Source: Pseudomonas sp. Fl4BN1 (GTDB lineage Bacteria > Pseudomonadota > Gammaproteobacteria > Pseudomonadales > Pseudomonadaceae). From it: a DNA stretch of 64,000 bases. Below are positions 33,381 to 43,596 of this stretch, in pieces (positions within the stretch are counted from its first letter, which is position 1; each line of letters begins with the position of its first letter). The notes beneath the pieces are model-generated. The model searched no databases. It was not told the DNA's origin and worked only from the letters and a program-made list of their open reading frames with translations. Position numbers and translations under genes: made by a program. Location of the stretch: NCBI RefSeq assembly GCF_009908285.1, contig NZ_JAAARM010000009.1, positions 161,631-225,630 of the forward strand, in the 5' to 3' direction.

Positions 33381-36245
33381 ATGACACTTAACCCCGACCT
33401 GTTCGGCCCCTTCGTGGAGCCGCGGGTTATCCGCCAGCATTACGCCGTCGAGATGGCAGTGGAGCGTACGCGCCTGCTGTATCAGGGCTCCTTGCTGCCT
33501 ACCTTGTTCATGTTGCTCAACGGCCTGGTGTGTACCTGGTTGCTCTGGAGCCCTGAGCGCTATTTGTTGCTCAGCGTGTGGATGGTCTGGCTGCTGGCCC
33601 TGGTGGCCTTGCGGGTGATCCAGGTGGCGGCCTTCGATTCAGCGATTCCCAGTCGCCAGGCGCAGGCTATCTGGCAACGCATGTTTCTCTTGGGGTCAGC
33701 GGTCAGCGGCCTGACCTTGGCCTGCGCCGGGATTGCCCTGGTGCCTACCGACAGCTTCCTGCAGCAGGCCTGGGTATTCGGCCTGATCGGCGCGGCGATT
33801 CTTTCCGCCAGCGTGGCCTATGCCGTCAGCCTGCAGGCTTTCCTATCGTTCACCCTGCCTTGCCTGTTGCCGGCGATTGCCTATCTGTTCTGGGGCGGCG
33901 ATGACCTGCAGCGTGGCTGGGGCTGGCTGGGGCTGATTCTCCTGGTATCGCTGAGTGTGGTGGCCTGGCAGGTCAACCGCTTGCTCCAGCGTGGCTTGTT
34001 GCGGCGCTTTCAGAACCAGGCCCTGATTGAACACCTGCAGGACGCCCAGAGCCGCAGCGGCCACCTCAACCGCGAACTGGCCCGGGAGGTCGAGCAGCGT
34101 CGGCGGGCCGAGGAGCAATTGCGTGAGGCCCAGGCCGAGCTGGAGCAGCGCGTGGCCCAGCGCAGCCTGGAGCTGGACGCGGCCAACCAGGCCCTGAGCA
34201 AGAGCGAGGCGCGCCTGGCCCTGGCCCTGAAGGCCAGCGAGCTGGGGCTGTGGGACTGGAACCTGCAGACCGACGAGGTCCATCACACTCAGCTCAAGGA
34301 GCTGTTCGGCCTGGAGCCGGAGGGTGTCACGGCGATGCTCAGCCATCTCAAGCCGCGCCTGCACCCCGAGGACCTGCCTCTGCTCAAGCGTGCCCTGGTG
34401 GAGCACCTGAAGGGCCGCAGCGAGGATTACCAGGTGGAATACCGGGTGCGCCACGGCGCCGGCCATTGGGTGTGGATCGAGGACCGTGGCCGGGCGGTGG
34501 AGCGCAGCCCCAGTGGGCGGGTGCTGCGCATGGTCGGCACGCGGCGCGACATCAGCATCGACAAGGAACAAGAAGTGCAGCGCAACCTGGCGGCGACGGT
34601 GTTCGAGGCGGCCAGTGAAGGCATTGTCATCCTCGACCCCGATTACGCCCTGATCGCCGTCAATCAGGCCTTTAGCCAGGTCACCGGCTTCCAGATCGAG
34701 GACATGCTGGGGCGCAACGTGGTGGAGTTGTCCTGCAGTCGCGACGCCCGTCGGCATTATCCGTTGATTCATCAGGCCCTGGAGCAGCACGGCAGCTGGC
34801 AGGGCGAGTTGGTGGAAGCGCGCAAGAATGGCGAGCTCTACCCGCAATGGCTGCAACTGAACGTAGTGCGGGACAAACGGGGAAAAGTCCGACATATCGT
34901 GGGCTTCTTCGCCGATCTTTCGGCCCGGCGCGAATCCGAGGAGCGCATGCGCTACCTCACGCATTACGACGAGCTCACCGGGCTGGCCAACCGCTCACTG
35001 TTTCGCGAACGCCTGCGCGAGGCCCATCAGCGGGTGCGCCAGGGCGGTCGCAGCCTGGCCTTGCTGCACATCAACCTGGATCGCTTCAAGTTGCTCAACG
35101 ACAGCCTCGGCCATGAAGTGGCCGACCTGCTGCTGCAGAAGATGGCCCGGCGACTGGTCAATGCCTTGCCGGAAGCCGACACCATTGCCCGTTTGTCCGG
35201 GGATGAATTCGCCGTGCTATTCGATGCCTATGGCAGCCTCTCCAGCCTGACCAGGGTCGCCACCCGGCTGCTGAGCAAGCTACGCCTGCCGATCACGGTC
35301 GATGGCCATGAGTTGGTGGTCAGCGCTTCCATGGGCATCAGCATGCTGCCGGACAGTGCCCGGGAGATTGCAGCCCTGGTGAGCCAGGCAAACATGGCCA
35401 TGGCCCACGCCAAGCACCTGGGCGGCAACAACTTCCAGTTCTATACCGAGAGCCTGCAGGCCAGCACCCTGGAGCGCCTGCAACTGGAAAACCAGCTGCG
35501 CAAGGCCATCGAAGAAGACCAGTTGATGGTCTTCTACCAGCCCAAACTGTGCTTGGCCACGGGCCGCTTGAATGCCGCAGAAGCCCTGGTGCGCTGGGAT
35601 CATCCGACCATGGGGCGGGTGCCGCCGGGGGACTTTATCGGCCTGGCGGAAGAGACCGGGCTGATCGGTCCCATCGGTGAGTTCGTATTGCGCCAGGCCT
35701 GCTGGCAAGCCTGTGAATGGCAGCGCCAGGGCCTGGAGCCGATTCGTGTTTCGGTCAATCTGTCGGTGTATCAGTTGCGCCAGGGCAAGCTGGTCAGCCT
35801 GGTGCGCCAGGTGTTGGAAGAAACCGGCCTGGCGCCGCATTTTCTCGAACTGGAACTGACCGAAAGCCAGTTGCTGGACAGCGTCGAGCACATCATCGCG
35901 ACCTTCAAGCAACTGCGTGACCTGGGGGTGAAGCTGGCCATTGACGACTTCGGCACGGGCTACTCGTCACTGAGCTACCTCAAGCGGATTCCGGTGGACT
36001 ACGTGAAGATCGACCAGGCCTTCATTCGTGGGCTGGCCGAAGGCGGCGAGGATGCGGCGATCACCCGGGCGATCATCGCCATGGCTCACGGCCTGTCGTT
36101 GAAAGTGGTGGCCGAGGGGGTTGAGGATCCTGGCCAGCTGACCTTCTTGCGTGCTGAGCACTGTGACGAAGTACAGGGTTACCTGATCAGTCGCCCGGTG
36201 AATGCCGAAGGCCTCGCGCTGTTGCTGCAGGCTCAGACCCGGTAG
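33381..36245 (+). CDS. Membrane PAS-PAS-GGDEF-EAL cyclic-di-GMP protein
   Basis: ATG 33381 is chosen; the frame is open further upstream but overlaps uvrD. The protein has 954 residues: about five membrane segments (30-195), a coiled coil (205-275), two PAS/PAC domains (about 275-400 and 400-520), GGDEF (about 525-690) and EAL (about 700-950). The diguanylate cyclase motif reads SGDEF (about 602-606) and the position of the product-inhibition RxxD site reads PEAD. The phosphodiesterase motifs EALVRW, ELTES, DDFGTGYSSL and KID are intact. Net hydrolysis of c-di-GMP, with a weak or regulatory GGDEF, is most likely. Confidence 0.93.
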   Translation: MTLNPDLFGPFVEPRVIRQHYAVEMAVERTRLLYQGSLLPTLFMLLNGLVCTWLLWSPERYLLLSVWMVWLLALVALRVIQVAAFDSAIPSRQAQAIWQRMFLLGSAVSGLTLACAGIALVPTDSFLQQAWVFGLIGAAILSASVAYAVSLQAFLSFTLPCLLPAIAYLFWGGDDLQRGWGWLGLILLVSLSVVAWQVNRLLQRGLLRRFQNQALIEHLQDAQSRSGHLNRELAREVEQRRRAEEQLREAQAELEQRVAQRSLELDAANQALSKSEARLALALKASELGLWDWNLQTDEVHHTQLKELFGLEPEGVTAMLSHLKPRLHPEDLPLLKRALVEHLKGRSEDYQVEYRVRHGAGHWVWIEDRGRAVERSPSGRVLRMVGTRRDISIDKEQEVQRNLAATVFEAASEGIVILDPDYALIAVNQAFSQVTGFQIEDMLGRNVVELSCSRDARRHYPLIHQALEQHGSWQGELVEARKNGELYPQWLQLNVVRDKRGKVRHIVGFFADLSARRESEERMRYLTHYDELTGLANRSLFRERLREAHQRVRQGGRSLALLHINLDRFKLLNDSLGHEVADLLLQKMARRLVNALPEADTIARLSGDEFAVLFDAYGSLSSLTRVATRLLSKLRLPITVDGHELVVSASMGISMLPDSAREIAALVSQANMAMAHAKHLGGNNFQFYTESLQASTLERLQLENQLRKAIEEDQLMVFYQPKLCLATGRLNAAEALVRWDHPTMGRVPPGDFIGLAEETGLIGPIGEFVLRQACWQACEWQRQGLEPIRVSVNLSVYQLRQGKLVSLVRQVLEETGLAPHFLELELTESQLLDSVEHIIATFKQLRDLGVKLAIDDFGTGYSSLSYLKRIPVDYVKIDQAFIRGLAEGGEDAAITRAIIAMAHGLSLKVVAEGVEDPGQLTFLRAEHCDEVQGYLISRPVNAEGLALLLQAQTR

Positions 36246-36349
36246 CGGTTGGCGCTGCCTGCCACAACGGCTACATAAGTCGTACCTCGCTGAAAATGGG
36301 GGCAGGCAGGTACTTTCTTGATGCATTGAGCAGGCAAAAAGACCATTCA

Positions 36350-36364
36350 TGTAGTATAACTACA
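36350..36364. promoter_or_regulatory. Candidate RpiR/HexR-type operator
   Basis: TGTAGTATAACTACA has 6-bp inverted arms (TGTAGT/ACTACA) and resembles the HexR-type pattern TTGT-N7-ACAA. It lies 48 nt before the RpiR gene start, which suggests autoregulation. Confidence 0.55.
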
Positions 36365-36411
36365 AGCTCGCTACATCCCCGGCGTCAGCCAATAACAATG
36401 AGTCCAGCCCT

Positions 36412-37278
36412 TTGAACCTGTTGCAGCACATCGCCCAGTCACGTCATTTGTTACGCAAATCGGAGCTCAAGGTCGCCGATCACGTGCTCCTTGATCCTGC
36501 GGCCGTGATGCACAGCTCCATGGCGGACCTGGCCCACAACGTGGGCATCAGCGAGCCGACCATCGTGCGCTTCTGCCGCGCCATCGGTTGTTCGGGGTTC
36601 CAGGACCTGAAGCTCAAGCTGGCGCAGAGCCTCGCGGCCGGGGCCAGCTTCGGCCAGTTCGCGATTCATGAAGACGATTCCGTCGCCGACTACAGCCTGA
36701 AGATCTTCGACACCACCCTGCACACCCTGATGGAGGTTCGCGAGAAGCTCGATCCGGTGGCGCTGCAGCAGGCGGTGACCGCCATGTCCCAGGCCCAGCG
36801 CGTAGAGTTCTATGGCTTCGGGGCCTCGGGTGCGGTGGCGGCGGATGCCCAGCACAAGTTCTTCCGCCTGCTGCTCACTGCGGCGGCCTATTCCGACCCG
36901 CACATGCAGGCGATGTCGGCGGTGACCTTGAAACCCACCGATGTGGCCATCTGCATTTCCCAGTCCGGACGTTCCAAGGACCTGCTGATCACCGCCAACC
37001 TGGTGCGTGAAAGTGGCGCTTCGCTGATTACCTTGTGCCCGAGCCAGACACCGTTGGCCGAACTGTCCACGGTCAACCTGGCCATCGACGTGCATGAAGA
37101 CACCGAGATCTACACCCCGCTGACCTCGCGTATCGCCCACTTGGTGGTGATCGACGTGTTGGCGATGGGCGTGGCCATGGCCCGCGGTCCGAGCCTGGTC
37201 AACCACCTCAAGAGCGTCAAGCGCAGCCTTCGCAGCCTGCGCCTGTCGCCCAAGTCGGTGAAAGCCCTGGACGACTGA
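36412..37278 (+). CDS. RpiR/HexR-family transcriptional regulator
   Basis: The protein has 288 residues. A TTG start is used; there is no in-frame ATG before the helix-turn-helix. The N-terminal HTH_6 (about 1-75, 'MADLAHNVGISEPTIVRFCRAIG') is followed by a SIS sugar-phosphate domain (about 125-260, 'FYGFGASGAVAADAQHKFFR'). HexR relatives sense keto-deoxy-phosphogluconate and control central carbon genes. A five-codon reading frame (ATG at 36398 to TGA at 36413-36415) overlaps the TTG, so the start may be coupled. Position upstream of the pyruvate carboxylase genes hints at control of anaplerosis. Confidence 0.9.
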   Translation: MNLLQHIAQSRHLLRKSELKVADHVLLDPAAVMHSSMADLAHNVGISEPTIVRFCRAIGCSGFQDLKLKLAQSLAAGASFGQFAIHEDDSVADYSLKIFDTTLHTLMEVREKLDPVALQQAVTAMSQAQRVEFYGFGASGAVAADAQHKFFRLLLTAAAYSDPHMQAMSAVTLKPTDVAICISQSGRSKDLLITANLVRESGASLITLCPSQTPLAELSTVNLAIDVHEDTEIYTPLTSRIAHLVVIDVLAMGVAMARGPSLVNHLKSVKRSLRSLRLSPKSVKALDD

Positions 37279-37310
37279 GTCTTCCTGCTAGGGGCGTTCG
37301 GGCGGTGTTG

Positions 37311-37392
37311 CGCTTGCTGGCGAGGGGGGCCGGGTTGTGCATTGCCCTGACGGACGCTTTCGCCGGCAAGCCGGCTCCTACGCAAGCCAACC
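37311..37392. repeat. REP element with degenerate partner
   Basis: TTTCGCCGGCAAGCCGGCTC with CTACGCAAGCC after it (about 37358-37386) is a full REP. 'GCTTGCTGGCGAG' near 37311-37324 is a decayed inverted copy. It lies after the RpiR gene. Confidence 0.7.
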
Positions 37393-37509
37393 ATCGCCCA
37401 GGGCGGTGGTTGCCAGGTGAATGTTCATCGTCCTGTAACCCGCCCGCCGCCAAATCGTAACCGCCGTCCTCCATCGTGAAGCTTCCGTACTCGCATTGGG
37501 AGACCTGAA

Positions 37510-37722
37510 ATGGCCCGGCCTTACGAAGACAGCAACAGCGCAGTCAAGACTCGTCGTCAGCAGGAAGACCACCGTCGCATGGAGTTTCGTCGTGCGATCG
37601 AACACCGCTCCGAGCTGCGTCAATTGCAGCAGGAAATCAATGATTACCCCGAGCTTGAGGCCGTCAACTACTGGCAGGCTGCACCCGCAGCTTCCCGTCG
37701 AAGCGCTCAACCAGCCCGCTGA
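37510..37722 (+). CDS. PA3496-family small basic protein
   Basis: The protein has 70 residues, is strongly charged and has no signal peptide. 'ARPYEDSNSAVKTRRQQED' and 'RRMEFRRAIEHRSELRQLQQEI' (quoted in parts) match the PA3496 family, described as putative envelope integrity proteins. The reading frame runs 59 nt into the 3' end of the convergent LysR gene, and the last 15-20 residues are the overlapping part. A long helix is the main structural feature. Function is not established. Confidence 0.78.
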   Translation: MARPYEDSNSAVKTRRQQEDHRRMEFRRAIEHRSELRQLQQEINDYPELEAVNYWQAAPAASRRSAQPAR

Positions 37723-38626
37723 TCTGCACCCGTTCGCTGCGGATGAATCCCAGGAACGCATGCGCTACCGGTGATAGGCGTTTGGCTTTGGCCTGCACCA
37801 GGCACCAGCTGCGCAGCAATGGCAGCTCTTCGACCGGCAACTCGATCAGGCCGCCGGTCGCCAACTCAAGGTTCAGGGCATGGCGCGTCAGCAAGGCCAC
37901 GCCCAGACCTGCCCGCACACACTCACGCTGGGCCTCGGCCGACGACACTTCGAGGATCTGGGTGAAGTGCACGCGCTTCTCCTTGAAGTACTCCTCACAG
38001 GCCAGGCGGGTGCCGGAACCCTGCTCGCGCAGCACCAGGGTATAAGGCTCCAGGTCCTGCAGGCGCAGCGGGCCCATATGGCTCAAGGGATGATCCGGCG
38101 GGGCCACCGCGACGATCGGATTGTTGAGAAACGGCAGGAATTCCAGCTCCATGTCCTGGGGCACCATGGACATGATCACCAGGTCGTCGCGGTTGTCCGA
38201 GAGGCGACGGATCACCTGGGCCCGGTTGACCACGGTCAGCTGTAGATGGACTTCCGGGTGCTGGCGCTTGAAGGCCGCGAACAGATGCGGGACGAAGTAC
38301 TTGGCGCTGGATTCCACCGCCAGCTTGAGCTGGCCCTGCAGCGAGCCCTGCATGTCGGAGAGTTGCATGTCGAGGTTCTCCAGGCGCCCGAAGATGTCCC
38401 GGCTGGCCCGTTGCAGGGCTTCGGCGGCTTCGGTCATGTAGAGCTTCTTGCCGACGTAATCGAACAACGGCTGGCCAATCAGCTCCTCCAGCTGACGAAT
38501 CTGCAGGCTAACCGCAGGCTGGGTAAGATTCATCTCATCGGCGGCGCGGCTGTAGGAGCGTAGATCGCAGACTTCATTGAACACCTGCAACTGACGTAAT
38601 GTCAGTCTCATCAAGGACTTACGCAT
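37664..38626 (-). CDS. pycR: LysR-family regulator PycR
   Basis: The protein has 320 residues (ATG at 38626; a second ATG 5 codons later is possible). The N-terminal winged HTH is 'LRQLQVFNEVCDLRSYSRAADEMNLTQPAVSLQIRQLEEL' (quoted in part: SRAADEMNLTQPAVSLQ), followed by a CbbR-like effector domain ('VESSAKYFVPHLFAAFKRQHPEVHLQL' in part). It is divergent from pycA, the arrangement known for PycR in P. aeruginosa. It probably activates the pyruvate carboxylase operon through the palindrome at 38664. Confidence 0.92.
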   Translation of the reverse strand: MRKSLMRLTLRQLQVFNEVCDLRSYSRAADEMNLTQPAVSLQIRQLEELIGQPLFDYVGKKLYMTEAAEALQRASRDIFGRLENLDMQLSDMQGSLQGQLKLAVESSAKYFVPHLFAAFKRQHPEVHLQLTVVNRAQVIRRLSDNRDDLVIMSMVPQDMELEFLPFLNNPIVAVAPPDHPLSHMGPLRLQDLEPYTLVLREQGSGTRLACEEYFKEKRVHFTQILEVSSAEAQRECVRAGLGVALLTRHALNLELATGGLIELPVEELPLLRSWCLVQAKAKRLSPVAHAFLGFIRSERVQISGLVERFDGKLRVQPASS

Positions 38627-38663
38627 TCTTTGAGTGCTCGCGCCAAGGGCTGGTGCGGTGACT

Positions 38664-38679
38664 ATAAGTCTTTACTTAT
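38664..38679. promoter_or_regulatory. Candidate PycR binding site
   Basis: ATAAGTCTTTACTTAT (ATAAG-N6-CTTAT) is an LysR-type dyad in the 190-nt gap between pycR and pycA, 38 nt from pycR. The A/T-rich stretch 38690-38712 after it is a possible promoter region. Confidence 0.45.
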
Positions 38680-38816
38680 GGCCAACCCAATAATTATTGA
38701 TTTTTGTTAATCCCTCTGCAGAGCTAGTGTGTCGCTGCGACTGATCTGAAACATTTGGTCACGCGCCGACTCGGTCTAGCGGGTCGTTTGTTCCAACGGC
38801 TCAAGGGAACCTCCAA

Positions 38817-40232
<1,416 letters not shown>

Positions 40233-40243
40233 GGAATACATTC

Positions 40244-42052
40244 ATGTCCAAGAAGATCTTTGTTACCGACACCATCCTGCGTGACGCTCACCAATCGCTG
40301 CTGGCGACCCGCATGCGCACCGAAGACATGCTGCCGATCTGCGACAAGCTCGACAAAGTCGGCTACTGGTCCCTGGAAGTCTGGGGCGGCGCGACCTTCG
40401 ACGCCTGCGTGCGCTTTCTCAAGGAAGACCCTTGGGAGCGCCTGCGCAAACTGCGCGCCGCGTTGCCCAACACCCGTTTGCAGATGCTCCTGCGCGGCCA
40501 GAACCTCCTGGGCTATCGCCACTACAGCGACGACGTGGTCAGGGCTTTCGTGGCCAAGGCGGCGGTCAACGGCATCGACGTGTTCCGCATCTTCGACGCG
40601 ATGAACGACGTGCGTAACCTGCGGGTGGCCATCGAGGCGGTGAAAGCCGCCGGCAAACATGCCCAGGGCACCATCGCCTACACCACCAGCCCGGTGCACA
40701 CCATCGAGGCCTTCGTGGCCCAGGGCAAGCAGATGGAGGCCATGGGTTGCGACTCCATCGCGATCAAGGACATGGCTGGCCTGTTGACCCCTTACGCCAC
40801 CGGTGAGCTGGTCAAGGCGCTGAAGGCCGAGCTGTCGCTGCCGGTGTTCATTCACTCCCACGACACCGCCGGCCTGGCCGCGATGTGCCAGCTCAAGGCC
40901 ATCGAGAACGGCGCCGACCATATCGACACCGCCATCTCCAGCTTCGCCTGGGGCACCAGCCACCCGGGCACCGAGTCGATGGTCGCCGCCCTTAAAGGCA
41001 GCGAGTTCGACACCGGCCTGGATCTGGAGCTGCTGCAGGAGATCGGTTTGTACTTCTACGCCGTGCGCAAGAAGTACCACCAGTTCGAAAGCGAATTCAC
41101 CGCCGTGGACACCCGGGTACAGGTCAACCAGGTGCCGGGCGGGATGATTTCCAACCTGGCCAACCAGTTGAAAGAGCAGGGCGCGCTGAACCGCATGGGC
41201 GAAGTGCTGGCCGAGATCCCACGGGTCCGTCACGACCTGGGCTACCCGCCGCTGGTCACCCCGACCTCACAGATCGTCGGCACCCAGGCGTTCTTCAACG
41301 TGCTGGCCGGCGAGCGTTACAAGACCATCACCAACGAAGTGAAGCTCTACCTGCAAGGTGGCTACGGCAAGGCGCCGGGCCAGGTGGACGAGCACCTGCG
41401 GCGCCAGGCCATCGGCAGCGAAGAGGTGATAGACGTACGTCCAGCCGATCTGCTGAAGCCGGAAATGACCAAGTTGCGCGGTGAAATCGGCGGCCTGGCC
41501 CATTCCGAAGAAGACGTGCTGACCTACGCCATGTTCCCGGACATCGGGCGCAAGTTCCTCGAAGAGCGTGAGGCCGGCACCCTGGTTCCGGAAGTGCTGC
41601 TGCCGATCCCTGAAGCCGGTGGCGTCAGCAAGCCGGGCGGTGAAGGCGTGCCCACCGAGTTCGTCATCGACGTCCACGGCGAGACCTATCGCGTCGACAT
41701 CACCGGTGTCGGGGTCAAGGCCGAAGGCAAGCGTCACTTCTACCTGTCCATTGATGGCATGCCGGAAGAAGTGGTGTTCGAACCGCTCAACGAGTTCGTT
41801 GGCGGCGGCACCAGCAAGCGCAAGCAGGCCAGCGCGCCGGGCCATGTCAGCACCACCATGCCGGGCAACATTGTTGATGTGCTGGTCAAGGAAGGTGATG
41901 TGGTCAAGGCCGGCCAGGCCGTACTGATCACCGAAGCCATGAAGATGGAGACCGAAGTCCAGGCGGCAATTGCCGGCAAGGTCGTGGCTATCCACGTGGC
42001 CAAGGGCGACCGGGTCAACCCGGGCGAGATCCTGATCGAGATCGAGGGCTGA
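40244..42052 (+). CDS. pycB: Pyruvate carboxylase subunit B (carboxyltransferase with biotin carrier)
   Basis: The ATG at 40244 has GAGGAA about 8 nt before it; an upstream in-frame GTG at 40229 is less likely. The protein has 602 residues: a DRE-TIM carboxyltransferase barrel ('VTDTILRDAHQSLLATRMRTEDM' in part; metal ligands Asp and the HSHDTAG histidines), a PYC_OADA domain, and a C-terminal biotinyl domain with the lysine of EAMKMETE about 35 residues from the end. It transfers carboxyl to pyruvate, giving oxaloacetate. It is sometimes annotated oadA, but no sodium-pump subunits are nearby. Confidence 0.94.
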   Translation: MSKKIFVTDTILRDAHQSLLATRMRTEDMLPICDKLDKVGYWSLEVWGGATFDACVRFLKEDPWERLRKLRAALPNTRLQMLLRGQNLLGYRHYSDDVVRAFVAKAAVNGIDVFRIFDAMNDVRNLRVAIEAVKAAGKHAQGTIAYTTSPVHTIEAFVAQGKQMEAMGCDSIAIKDMAGLLTPYATGELVKALKAELSLPVFIHSHDTAGLAAMCQLKAIENGADHIDTAISSFAWGTSHPGTESMVAALKGSEFDTGLDLELLQEIGLYFYAVRKKYHQFESEFTAVDTRVQVNQVPGGMISNLANQLKEQGALNRMGEVLAEIPRVRHDLGYPPLVTPTSQIVGTQAFFNVLAGERYKTITNEVKLYLQGGYGKAPGQVDEHLRRQAIGSEEVIDVRPADLLKPEMTKLRGEIGGLAHSEEDVLTYAMFPDIGRKFLEEREAGTLVPEVLLPIPEAGGVSKPGGEGVPTEFVIDVHGETYRVDITGVGVKAEGKRHFYLSIDGMPEEVVFEPLNEFVGGGTSKRKQASAPGHVSTTMPGNIVDVLVKEGDVVKAGQAVLITEAMKMETEVQAAIAGKVVAIHVAKGDRVNPGEILIEIEG

Positions 42053-42084
42053 GTTCAGGCCTTTATCTGCAACTGTTTACCTCG

Positions 42085-42109
42085 GGGGAGCTACGGCTCC
42101 CCTTTTTTT
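42085..42109 (+). terminator. Intrinsic terminator of the pycAB operon
   Basis: GGGGAGC (42085-42091), a 4-nt loop, GCTCCCC (42096-42102) and seven T residues, 33 nt after the pycB stop. Confidence 0.93.
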
Positions 42110-42118
42110 GCTTTTCTG

Positions 42119-42179
42119 AAGTGTCATTTAATGCATTTTTTGAGAAGGATAGTTTCTTGAAATGTAATTAAATGCACTT
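42119..42179. promoter_or_regulatory. Inverted A/T-rich operator region before hipA
   Basis: AAGTGTCATTTAATGCATTT (42119-42138) and, inverted, AAATGTAATTAAATGCACTT (42160-42179) are imperfect 20-bp arms with a 21-nt spacer. Downstream lie TATAAT (42209-42214), a probable -10, and the dyad ATGCGCGCAT (42213-42222). This fits autorepression by the HipB-like protein. Confidence 0.55.
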
Positions 42180-42270
42180 ACTGGTTCAGTGGCTTGGAAA
42201 AACTGCAATATAATGCGCGCATGATTGAGGCGGAACGTCTATTGAAGCGCATCAAATTGCAGGTACCCCA

Positions 42271-43596
42271 ATGTTCCGGCTGACGTTGCAGCTCTACGGC
42301 GCAGGGGCGTGGGCCGATGCCATGACCCTGAGTTTCGACAAACCTGAAGCGGGCTTTGCCAGCCCTTGCAGCTTTGGTTATGTCCCGCAGTATCTGGTGG
42401 ACAACCTGGAAGCGGTTGCCAGCCCGCTGGGCCGTTCGGTCAGTGCACAGATCCCTTTGGGTTGGGAGCCCTGGCGAGAAGACCGGGCGCCGGCCTTTCT
42501 TTATGACCTGGTCGCCACGCCGGCGGCGCGCAGCTTTTTGCTCCGGCAGATCGGCCATGAGCGGCCCGATGGCATGGGCAGCGAGTTGTTCCTCCTGGCC
42601 CGAAGCACCGCGGCGCCCATTGGCCGTCTGCGGATCAAGGAGTCCCTGGCAGGGCTGCACAGGCGTCCGGCCCTGGGCTTCACCCGGGAGCAGGTGGTGA
42701 CCCTGGATAACCGCTTTCTTGAATACGCCCATGAGCAGGCAGCGGCTTTTGGTGGCACGGCGAGCCTCGGCGACGAAGCGCCCAAGCTGTTGCTGACAGA
42801 AAACCGCGAGGGCTTGTTGTACCCCGATGCGCTGCTCGACGACGCTGCGGCAACGCGTCACTGGTGGGTGAAGTTCCCCCGTAACCCGGCTTCGCCGAAC
42901 GCCTGCGACATCCTCAGAAGCGAGTTCCACTATTACCGGGCGCTGCAGCAACTGGGAGTCGATACGGTATCGGCGCAAGGCTTGGCCCTGGAAGAAGCTC
43001 GCAAGCCCAGCCTGTGGATGCAGCGTTTTGACCGTCGGCGGACGCCCGCCGGAGTCGAGCGTCTGGCAGTGGAGTCGATCTATTCCCTGGCCGGGCTGGT
43101 GGGCCATGGCCAAGGCATGCGCCATACCGAGGTACTGGGGATCCTCGCCGAACTGTGGCGCGCCACTGGCCAGGAGGCGTCGATCCCCGAACTGGTGGCG
43201 GACTACCTGCGGCGCGATCTGCTCAACAGGATCCTTGGCAACACCGACAATCATGGCCGCACGCTTTCGGTGGTGCGCACTGATGCTGGGGTACGCCTGG
43301 CCCCGATCCATGACCTGGCGCCCAAGGTCATGGATGACGAGGGGATTGCCCGCACCACCAAATGGCCCGGGCGCATGGAAGTGGCCGGTGACGTCGACTG
43401 GCGCCTGGTGTGCGCCAGCCTCAAGCCACTGCTCGACCCCGAAGCCGCCCTGACGCGCCTGCGCGCGGATGCCGAACACCTGCGGGCCCTGCCGGACCTG
43501 CTGAGTGCCGGCGGCTTGCCCGAAGCCACCTTGAATCATCCGCGCATTCACTTGCGCCACCTGGACCGACGCCTGCAGGAGTGGGGATTGCGATGA
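42271..43596 (+). CDS. hipA: HipA-family toxin (serine/threonine kinase fold)
   Basis: The protein has 441 residues, with AGG 7 nt before the ATG. HipA-N-like and HipA-C-like regions are present; the catalytic loop is LLNRILGNTDNHGR (about 318-331) with Asp as base, and 'IHDLAPKVMDDEG' is in the metal-binding position. The usual ATP-loop motif G-x-Q-P-K reads SLGDEAPKLLL. HipA toxins phosphorylate targets such as GltX and stop translation. The start overlaps a possible 20-codon frame (42221-42283). The gene precedes its antitoxin, which is the reverse of classical hipBA, with a 4-nt overlap. Confidence 0.88.
   Translation: MFRLTLQLYGAGAWADAMTLSFDKPEAGFASPCSFGYVPQYLVDNLEAVASPLGRSVSAQIPLGWEPWREDRAPAFLYDLVATPAARSFLLRQIGHERPDGMGSELFLLARSTAAPIGRLRIKESLAGLHRRPALGFTREQVVTLDNRFLEYAHEQAAAFGGTASLGDEAPKLLLTENREGLLYPDALLDDAAATRHWWVKFPRNPASPNACDILRSEFHYYRALQQLGVDTVSAQGLALEEARKPSLWMQRFDRRRTPAGVERLAVESIYSLAGLVGHGQGMRHTEVLGILAELWRATGQEASIPELVADYLRRDLLNRILGNTDNHGRTLSVVRTDAGVRLAPIHDLAPKVMDDEGIARTTKWPGRMEVAGDVDWRLVCASLKPLLDPEAALTRLRADAEHLRALPDLLSAGGLPEATLNHPRIHLRHLDRRLQEWGLR

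Noticed and set aside
41986..41998. Third possible parS (ATCCACGTGGCC)
   Set aside because: Only the CCACGTGG centre matches; the outer bases needed for ParB recognition differ.
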